From Oscillospiraceae bacterium (GTDB taxonomy: Bacteria > Bacillota_A > Clostridia > Oscillospirales > Ruminococcaceae): a DNA stretch of 30,391 nt. Location of the stretch: NCBI GenBank assembly GCA_017523995.1, contig JAFWUX010000221.1, positions 1-30,391 on the forward strand. Direction: 5' to 3'. This document shows positions 24,196 to 30,391 of the stretch, in pieces (position 1 is the stretch's first letter; each line of letters starts with the position of its first letter). The position numbers and the translations under genes were made by a program. A model generated the notes under the pieces. It had not been told where the DNA came from, searched no databases, and saw nothing but the letters and a program-made list of their open reading frames with translations.

Positions 24196-24276
24196 TTATC
24201 CGGTCATTCTTGTTTATTCCGGTTACCGGTGCTGTCCGGTTTACCCGATAACCCTGATATATCCGGTAAATCGGCG
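24196..24276 (+). repeat. Nine 9-bp units upstream of parA
   Basis: TTATCCGGT, CATTCTTGT, TTATTCCGG, TTACCGGTG, CTGTCCGGT, TTACCCGAT, AACCCTGAT, ATATCCGGT and AAATCGGCG run in exact 9-base register next to the parA promoter. The region 24277-24490 that follows shows no gene or clear site. Confidence 0.8.
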
Positions 24277-24491
24277 GGCACGATTCTTTATGACGGCTCA
24301 CGCCGCAGACTATACAAGCAGTACACAAACAGGCTCACGCGCAGCAGTCTGTTCTTTCTTTTCCGGATCACTGCCTGCATTTGCATCGGGCAAATGCAGT
24401 GCATGTCTTACTATAATACTAAAGTATTAAAGTATTAGGAAAAATTTTCATATTGAAAATTCCGCAAATACGCTGTTTCCGAAAACGGCAA

Positions 24492-24609
24492 TTAGCGGCA
24501 AAACGCATTTTTTTAGCATCTAAACGCAAAATCTTAGCGGATAAACGCAATTTTTTAGCGGCTAAACGCATTTTGACCATTTGCGAAATTGCGTTTTGCT
24601 GCTAATTTT
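24492..24609. repeat. Iteron-like array: four direct 21-bp repeats and one inverted copy
   Basis: TTAGCRNCTAAACGCA-type sites start at 24492, 24513, 24534 and 24555, each exactly 21 bases apart (two helical turns). An inverted copy, TGCGTTTTGCTGCTAA, is at 24590-24605. Spacers are T- or A-rich. This is the spacing expected of initiator-binding iterons. The last direct site plus inverted site equals the two pairs at 17213-17336. It is a candidate origin of replication. Confidence 0.85.
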
Positions 24610-24703
24610 GGATCTGACCGACAGAATGATAAAGGCATCTTTTAAGTTGTATTTTATGCGAAAAATGAACTATTCGTTTTTTCTTAAATTTCAGGCGAGC
24701 CGA

Positions 24704-24740
24704 TTGACTTCCGGTATATCTGTATGGTATAATATACCGG
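24704..24740 (+). promoter_or_regulatory. Promoter with perfect inverted repeat for the lipoprotein/RTX operon
   Basis: TTGACT (24704-24709), an 18-base spacer and TATAAT (24728-24733). CCGGTATAT (24711-24719) and ATATACCGG (24732-24740) form a perfect palindrome with a 12-base centre covering spacer and -10. It is a strong operator candidate. Confidence 0.75.
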
Positions 24741-24797
24741 CTGTATCCTTTTATGCGGCGCAGCTGTATAACTCTGTAAAACGGAAGGAGTATTTCA

Positions 24798-25496
24798 ATG
24801 AAGCGCAATCTTCTGACCTGCGTTTTATGCGTGCTGCTCGCGGTTCCGGTTCTGACGGGCTGCGGACAGCTGGACAGTGACAGCACAGTTCCGTCTGTAT
24901 CCTCTGCTTCGGAGCAGTCTGCGGAGCCCGCGGCGTCCGGCGATGCATCCGGCGATGCATCCGGCGACGGTGTATCCGATGCGGAGGCATGGACTGAAAA
25001 CGACAAATTCAATGCAGCAGTTTTTGAGCAGATCTGCGGGGACATTCACATTGCTGACGCGGTGGTTTCCATTCCGGGGACATTGAGGGACTGGGGAGAC
25101 CATTTTTCTGCTGCGTTTTCGCTTGCGGACACTGAGAACAGTTTGCTCACTTACAAGCTTTTCTATGACGGGACGGAAGTTGGCTATGTGACCTATGACG
25201 GCAACGCGGAGCTGGATGAGAAAACGCTTGAAACTGCGACCTTTTACAATATTTTTATCTACAACAAGCCGGATTGGATACAGGACATCACGGTCGGCGG
25301 GATCTCGATCACTGATCCGCCAGACAAGGTTCCGGAAGTGTACGGGGATCCGACAGAGTACATGCTTGACGAAGACGGTTTCGGATACTGGCTGTATCAG
25401 CTGAGCGACCGGCAGTATCTGAAATATACGCAGGCAGGCGGAGAAATGTACAAAATCGGGCTATCCGCACATCCGGAGAACAATGATCCCAATTAA
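24798..25496 (+). CDS. Small lipoprotein, unknown function
   Basis: 232 residues. GGAAGGAG lies 8 bases before the ATG at 24798. Residues 1-20 are a lipoprotein signal with lipobox LTGC, so Cys21 would be lipidated and the protein anchored on the outer face of the membrane. A Ser/Ala/Asp-rich linker with three SGDASGD-like repeats follows (~42-58). The folded domain (~65-230) is beta-rich and acidic, with no named family. The RTX protein gene starts 18 bases after its stop, so both share the palindrome-controlled promoter. It may hold or help export the RTX protein; this is inferred from position alone. Confidence 0.8.
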   Translation: MKRNLLTCVLCVLLAVPVLTGCGQLDSDSTVPSVSSASEQSAEPAASGDASGDASGDGVSDAEAWTENDKFNAAVFEQICGDIHIADAVVSIPGTLRDWGDHFSAAFSLADTENSLLTYKLFYDGTEVGYVTYDGNAELDEKTLETATFYNIFIYNKPDWIQDITVGGISITDPPDKVPEVYGDPTEYMLDEDGFGYWLYQLSDRQYLKYTQAGGEMYKIGLSAHPENNDPN

Positions 25497-25514
25497 AATC
25501 AGGAGGAACATGAA

Positions 25515-28500
25515 ATGAGTCAAGTCTTAGAAGAATATTTGGAAGTTGTCATTAAAATCAATGAGACAACCGGAAAGGTAACGGATCTGAGCGGCAGAAT
25601 CGGAAGCGGCGAATGGTTTGATGTGGCAAGCGGTGATGACTGGGCAATGGTTGTCGGCGGTGGACGTAAAATCGGAAAGATGATCCTGAATGTGCAGAAC
25701 TCCAAAGGCGTCACCTGTGATAATTTGACGAATTTTTTGACAGAAGGTATGACGAACCGTCAACGGAATGCGAATTATCTGCTGGCAGATCTTGCCAGTA
25801 AAAACAGCGCAAAGTATGATAAGTATAAGAAATATATTAACGGTATTGACAAAATCGCAGAAGGTGTTGAAGTCGGACTGCAATTAGCCGACAGTGTGTT
25901 CGGCATTGCGAATGCTATAAAAGATTATAAAAGTGCAGAGGATGCTTCGGAGAGAAATACAGCAGTTGCAAACGGATTTAAAGAGATTCTGGAAGCCGCT
26001 GCCGTCGGTTCTGAATATCTCCCCGGTCTTCTCGGAGATGTGATCTCGGCTACGCTTGATACTGCAGCGGTTGTTCTGGAAAGAGGCATTGATCTGTTCT
26101 CCAGTTATGTGGATAAGCTTAAGGCGCTTGACAGAGCGTGCGATGAGCTTGTTTATGATGAGCCGACACAGTATCAGGTTGAGGGCAGAGAGGTGCTCTG
26201 CGAAGCGGGTGAAGCACTTGCACCGTTCCTGAATCAGGATATGAAAAATAGGCTGCAGGCGTTTCAGGAACAGTCTGCTAAGGAGCAGGCTGCCTTCCAG
26301 AACTATGAGGAAAAGACCAATCAGGATCTCGACGGCGACGGCAATTCCGGCGGCAAGCCCTATGAGCCGGGCAAGAAGGACGAAGGAAACGGCAATTCGT
26401 CCGGCGGCGGCAGCTCCGCGAACAATCAGTTCAACAACGGCAAGACCAGCCGCGTCGATCCGATCGTGCTCGACCTTGCAAACAACGGCTTCAATCCGAC
26501 CACGCTTGCGGACGGCGTCAACTTCGATCTGGACGGCAACGGCATGGCGGAGCGCATCAACTGGGTGCAGGGCGATGACGCGATCCTTGCCTATGACCGC
26601 AACGGCGACGGCGCGATCAATGACGGCACCGAGGTATTCGGCGACAACACGCTGCTTGCATCCGGTGAGCCGGCGGAAAACGGCTTTGCTGCGCTCGCAG
26701 AGCTTGATTCCAATGCGGACGGCATTCTCGATGCAGAGGACGAGCATTTCGGCGATCTGGTCGTCTGGAAGGATGCGAACGGCGATGCGGGCACGGATGC
26801 CGGCGAGCTGATCTCGCTGGAAGATGTCGGCATTGTTTCGATCTCGCTTGACCATGAAAAGATCAACTCCGGCACAGAGTCCGGCACGGTGTTCGGCAAT
26901 GTCGGCTCGTTCCGGTTTGCGGACGGCTCGGAATCGCGCATGGCGGAATACTGGGTGCTCTCGCAGAAGTTCAATACCGTGGACACCAATCCGGTCGAGA
27001 TCCCGGAGGAGATCGCAGCGCTCCCGAATGTCAATGGCATGGGCAATGTCTATTCGCTGCACAAGGCAATGGCGCTCGATGAGACCGGCGCGCTCGCAGC
27101 ACTCGTGCAGCGCTATACGGAGACTTCCGGCGAGACCGCGCGCAAGGATCTGATCGTGCAGATGCTCATGCTGATGACCGGCGCCGCAGAGATCGAAGAC
27201 GGCAGCCGCGGTCCGTACATGGACGCAAAGAAGCTGCATGCGCTGGAATGCCTGCTCGGTCAGGAGTTTGAGGGCGTGAACGGCGAGAACCCCAATTCCG
27301 CCGCGGGACCTGTCCTGAACGCTGCATTTGATACGATCGTGGATATGTATTACTGCGAGCTGATCGAAAAGACGACGCTTGCGGATGTTCTGCCGTATAT
27401 TCTCGTGAATGATTCCGGCAGCAAGCCGAAGCTGGATCTTTCTGTGTTCAGCACATATCTGCGCCGCACGAACGCATTCACCGATGACGGCGCGGTGCTG
27501 ATCGCGGATGCTGCGTCCTATCTGCGGTATCTCGATACCTATTATTATCCGGGCTGCTTTGCGGATTACCGTGCATATTTCGAGGAGTACGGCGATTTCG
27601 AGCTGCTCAAGGCGATCGACAGAGCCGGCAAGAACGCGTATTTCGGCGATGAACAGGGCAATGTGCTGCGCGGCAACGGCGAGCTTTCCATTTACTATGC
27701 AGATGCCGGCAATGATTCGATCAGCGGCACCGGTCTGAACGAGACCATGTACGGCGAGGACGGCGACGATTCCGCGAACGGCGGGGCAGGTGATGACCGC
27801 ATTTTCGGCGGCGCAGGCAATGACACGCTGAACGGCGGCGACGGCAACGACTTCCTTTCCGGCGATGATGACGATGATATCCTGCACGGAAATGACGGCG
27901 ATGATATCCTTGAAGGCGGCTACGGAAACGATGCGCTCTACGGCGAAGCAGGGGACGATACCCTGATCGGCGGCAGCGGCAATGATACCTATTATTTCGG
28001 TGCGGAGCACGGCAATGATACGGTGCGCGATACGTCCGGCACGACAACGCTTGTGTTCGGCGACGGGCTCAGCGCGGATGATTACAAGCTGCAAATTGAC
28101 TGCAGCGGCATTTCGCTGGTCAATCAGGAAACCGGCGAATCCGTCGCGATCCCGGACTTCATGGATCAGCCGGAATACTACGAATTTTCGTTTGCAGGCG
28201 AAGCGCAGATCCCGGGCGGCGGCTCCGGCAGACAGGTGCTCACCGGAACGGATGACGACGATGTGATCACCGCAGGCAGCGGCTTCAATATCATCCGCGG
28301 CGGTGCGGGCAATGACACGCTGACCGGCGGCGAACATCTCGATTTCATCTACGGCGGCGACGGCGATGATATCCTGAACGGCGGCGAGGGACCGAATGTC
28401 CTTCGCGGCGAGGACGGCGACGATCAGATCACCGACGGTTCCGGCGACAGCCACCTCGACGGCGGTGCAGGCAATGACATTCTGCACGGCGGCGCGGGCA

Positions 28501-30167
28501 ATGACGTCATGCTCGGCGGCATCGGCGATGATGCGCTCTACGGCGAAGCAGGGGACGACACCCTGATTGGCTGGGACGGCGATGACACGCTGCTCGGCGG
28601 GGACGGCGACGATTATCTCGAAGCAGGCAGCGGAAACGATACGCTCCGCGGCGGTGCCGGCAATGATACGCTGTTCGGCGGCGATGACCTGAACTATCTG
28701 TTCGGTGACGAGGGCGATGACGTGCTCTACGGCGGAAACGGTCTGAATGATCTCTACGGCGGCGACGGCGACGATCAGATCACCGGCGGCGAGCTCGGCG
28801 ATTACATCGAGGGCGGCAGCGGCAATGATACGGTCAACGGCGGCAACGGTCAGAATCTGATCTACGGCGGCGACGGTGACGATCACCTCTACGGCGGCAA
28901 CGACGGCGACTACATCGAGGGCGGCGACGGCGACGATCATCTCTACGGCGGCAACGGCGAGAATCATCTGGTCGGCGGCGCGGGCAATGATGTGCTGTAC
29001 AACGGCGACGATGCCGGTCATCTTGAGGGCGGCGACGGCAACGACCGGCTCTACGGCGGCGGCAGCGCGGATATTCTGGACGGCGGCGCCGGCGATGACT
29101 ATTTGCAGGGCGATCACGGCGATGATACCTATGTTTACGGCGTGGGCTATGACACCGACACGATCAATGCGTCCGCGGACAGCAACACCGTTCTGATCCA
29201 CGGCTATACCGCGGCGGACATGGTGAACACGCGCGATCTGCACAACAATCTCATCATTCATTTCGGCAGCGCGGATGCGTCCGACTGCCTGATCGTCGAT
29301 CATTTCTTCGATTTCAATGCAAACAGAAGCATGCAGTTCGTGTTCGATGACGGCACGGTGCTTACGCAGGATCAGATTACGGCAAAGTATGAGCCGGTCT
29401 ACGGCACGGAAGCGGGCGAGTGGCTCGGCATTTACACGGCGGACGATGCAGAGATCCACGGTCTCGGCGGCGACGACGGCATCAGCGGCGGCAGCGGCAA
29501 TGATACGCTGTACGGCGATGCGGGCAATGATTCGCTGAACGGCAATGACGGCAATGACCTGCTGGACGGCGGCGCAGGCGATGATTCGCTCAGCGGCGGA
29601 AACGGCACGGATACCTATGTTTTTGCAAAGGGCTATGCGCACGACACGATCAATGAATGGGGCAGCGATCAGAGCATTGTGGAGCTGACCGACATCAATT
29701 CGGACGAGGTCACGGTTTCCGATCAGTGGGGTTCCAATCTGCTGCTTTCCGTGAACGGTACGGATGATGTCCTGACAATCAGCAATTTCAAGTGGGGACA
29801 GGCATCGTTCACATTCCGCTTCGCAGACGGCGCAGAGGGCTATGTCGAAAAAAACACATGGGAGCTTGTGCTGACAAAGGAGCCGGATGCGGAACAGGCA
29901 GGCGCAGATGCGCTCGAGTCGATCTACGGCTTTGAAGCACCGATGACTGCACTTGCTGCAAATGCATCCGTTCTGCCGGAGCTGCACGCAGCAGCGGAGC
30001 TCGGCGGCAGGGACGCTTCGGATCTGACCGATCTGCAAACGATGCTGCTTGCAGAGAACATGTCTGCATTCGGCAGCAGCAGCGCGGTTTCCGAGAGCGT
30101 GCAGATCGCAGATCTCACCGCGGATGCTTCCGCAATGGATCTGCTGCTTGCAAATTCTGCACAGTAA
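25515..30167 (+). CDS. RTX-type calcium-binding repeat protein (large, no signal peptide)
   Basis: 1550 residues. AGGAGG lies 8 bases before the ATG at 25515. There is no Sec signal. Residues 1-~255 are helical with an amphipathic central part. A Gly/Asn/Ser linker (~255-310) leads to a calcium-loop domain (~313-440; NFDLDGNGMAER, AYDRNGDGAIND, ELDSNADGILDA) typical of RTX-linked proteins. A helical region follows (~440-720), then three blocks of GGxGxDxLx nonapeptides (~731-815, ~909-1202, ~1312-1365), roughly forty repeats, separated by haemolysin-related domains (~820-890, ~1205-1290, ~1370-1440). The C-terminal ~100 residues are Ala/Ser/Leu-rich. RTX repeats fold on calcium outside the cell and usually leave by a type I exporter through a C-terminal signal. 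No exporter is in the window. Toxin, adhesin or surface layer are possible roles. Confidence 0.9.
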   Translation: MSQVLEEYLEVVIKINETTGKVTDLSGRIGSGEWFDVASGDDWAMVVGGGRKIGKMILNVQNSKGVTCDNLTNFLTEGMTNRQRNANYLLADLASKNSAKYDKYKKYINGIDKIAEGVEVGLQLADSVFGIANAIKDYKSAEDASERNTAVANGFKEILEAAAVGSEYLPGLLGDVISATLDTAAVVLERGIDLFSSYVDKLKALDRACDELVYDEPTQYQVEGREVLCEAGEALAPFLNQDMKNRLQAFQEQSAKEQAAFQNYEEKTNQDLDGDGNSGGKPYEPGKKDEGNGNSSGGGSSANNQFNNGKTSRVDPIVLDLANNGFNPTTLADGVNFDLDGNGMAERINWVQGDDAILAYDRNGDGAINDGTEVFGDNTLLASGEPAENGFAALAELDSNADGILDAEDEHFGDLVVWKDANGDAGTDAGELISLEDVGIVSISLDHEKINSGTESGTVFGNVGSFRFADGSESRMAEYWVLSQKFNTVDTNPVEIPEEIAALPNVNGMGNVYSLHKAMALDETGALAALVQRYTETSGETARKDLIVQMLMLMTGAAEIEDGSRGPYMDAKKLHALECLLGQEFEGVNGENPNSAAGPVLNAAFDTIVDMYYCELIEKTTLADVLPYILVNDSGSKPKLDLSVFSTYLRRTNAFTDDGAVLIADAASYLRYLDTYYYPGCFADYRAYFEEYGDFELLKAIDRAGKNAYFGDEQGNVLRGNGELSIYYADAGNDSISGTGLNETMYGEDGDDSANGGAGDDRIFGGAGNDTLNGGDGNDFLSGDDDDDILHGNDGDDILEGGYGNDALYGEAGDDTLIGGSGNDTYYFGAEHGNDTVRDTSGTTTLVFGDGLSADDYKLQIDCSGISLVNQETGESVAIPDFMDQPEYYEFSFAGEAQIPGGGSGRQVLTGTDDDDVITAGSGFNIIRGGAGNDTLTGGEHLDFIYGGDGDDILNGGEGPNVLRGEDGDDQITDGSGDSHLDGGAGNDILHGGAGNDVMLGGIGDDALYGEAGDDTLIGWDGDDTLLGGDGDDYLEAGSGNDTLRGGAGNDTLFGGDDLNYLFGDEGDDVLYGGNGLNDLYGGDGDDQITGGELGDYIEGGSGNDTVNGGNGQNLIYGGDGDDHLYGGNDGDYIEGGDGDDHLYGGNGENHLVGGAGNDVLYNGDDAGHLEGGDGNDRLYGGGSADILDGGAGDDYLQGDHGDDTYVYGVGYDTDTINASADSNTVLIHGYTAADMVNTRDLHNNLIIHFGSADASDCLIVDHFFDFNANRSMQFVFDDGTVLTQDQITAKYEPVYGTEAGEWLGIYTADDAEIHGLGGDDGISGGSGNDTLYGDAGNDSLNGNDGNDLLDGGAGDDSLSGGNGTDTYVFAKGYAHDTINEWGSDQSIVELTDINSDEVTVSDQWGSNLLLSVNGTDDVLTISNFKWGQASFTFRFADGAEGYVEKNTWELVLTKEPDAEQAGADALESIYGFEAPMTALAANASVLPELHAAAELGGRDASDLTDLQTMLLAENMSAFGSSSAVSESVQIADLTADASAMDLLLANSAQ

Positions 30168-30183
30168 AATGATAGCAAAGGCG

Positions 30184-30203
30184 CAGCAGTCACGGCACTG
30201 CTG
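30184..30203 (+). terminator. Stem-loop after the RTX gene
   Basis: CAGCAGT and ACTGCTG arms with a 6-base loop lie 17 bases past the stop codon. There is no T tract, so it may protect the 3' end rather than terminate. Confidence 0.4.
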
Positions 30204-30216
30204 TCAGTCTGTAGAT

Positions 30217-30391
30217 AAAGTGTCTCCGACGGATTTATATTGAGGGCGCCGCCCTCAAACTCCCGCTTAAGGGCTACTAGCCCTTAAGAATCCCTTTTTT
30301 GGAACAATATGAAAAAGAACGTATTTGCTATATTTCACATAAATGGGATTCCAAAGGGATAGTATCCCTTTGGCGGGGTATGGGGCAGCGC
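30217..30391. repeat. Composite palindromic repeat after the RTX gene (continues past the window)
   Basis: TGTCTCCGACGGATTT, GAGGGC/GCCCTC (30242-30256), CTTAAGGGCT/AGCCCTTAAG (30266-30288), AATCCC with distant GGGATT, AAAGGGAT/ATCCCTTT (30351-30373) and TGGCGGGG. The ~160 bases align with 17371-17533 including the AT-rich spacer with GTATTTGCT. Loop bases differ while stems are kept. Confidence 0.88.

Noticed and set aside
25884..30038. 1384-codon open frame on the minus strand opposite the RTX gene
   Set aside because: It is the antisense shadow of the GGC/GAC-rich RTX repeats; it has Ala/Val/Ile-biased nonsense composition and no ribosome site, while the plus strand has clear family domains.

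Overview
The window looks like part of a large replicon from a fibre-degrading gut Firmicute of the Ruminococcus type. The evidence is three Sec-exported proteins, at least two and probably all three carrying dockerin type I domains, two of them with BspA-type leucine-rich repeats. Base composition is moderately GC-rich with strong AGGAGG-type ribosome sites and clean sigma-70/SigA promoters. The genus is an inference. No rRNA, tRNA or CRISPR array was seen.

Layout. Positions 1-432 (minus) hold the start of a secreted protein that runs off the window. 1033-2769 (plus) is a secreted cysteine-amidase-like, dockerin and LRR protein. 3164-6543 (minus) is a four-gene polyamine/membrane operon: speD, a DUF4178 protein, a DUF350 protein and a membrane-anchored spermidine-synthase-like protein. 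6763-13251 (minus) holds two long secreted dockerin proteins with their own promoters. 13501-16151 (minus) is a NACHT NTPase with C-terminal pentapeptide repeats and a tiny overlapping ORF, a plausible defence locus. It is divergent from a RelB/DinJ-type antitoxin whose partner toxin has lost its 5' end (16339-16912).

From about 17.2 to 24.6 kb there is a plasmid-type replication and partition module: a primase-helicase fusion (17836-19839, plus), an unclassified initiator-like protein (20245-21726, minus), a ribbon-helix-helix protein with a basic unstructured N-terminus (21757-22176, minus) and a ParA ATPase (23350-24114, minus). Between the ribbon-helix-helix gene and parA lies about 1.2 kb without genes. 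It contains 39 consecutive degenerate 9-bp units (consensus TTATCCGGA) in unbroken register, with more blocks in both orientations elsewhere. The module is bracketed by a second repeat (TTAGCRNCTAAACGCA). Right of parA this repeat forms four direct copies exactly 21 bp apart plus one inverted copy, which is the classic look of iterons. Together these suggest an origin plus a centromere, so the window probably belongs to a megaplasmid/chromid or to an integrated replicon.

The right end (24798-30167, plus) is a lipoprotein followed by a 1550-residue RTX-type calcium-binding repeat protein, in one apparent operon behind a promoter containing a perfect inverted repeat.

A second striking property is a set of interchangeable short palindromic cassettes. 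They sit immediately after the stop codons of several genes (2769, 19839, 20245 on the minus strand, 30167) and upstream of the primase gene. The same hairpin modules are shuffled, inverted and recombined among these sites. They behave like a dispersed modular 3'-end or mobile palindromic element that I cannot assign to a named family.
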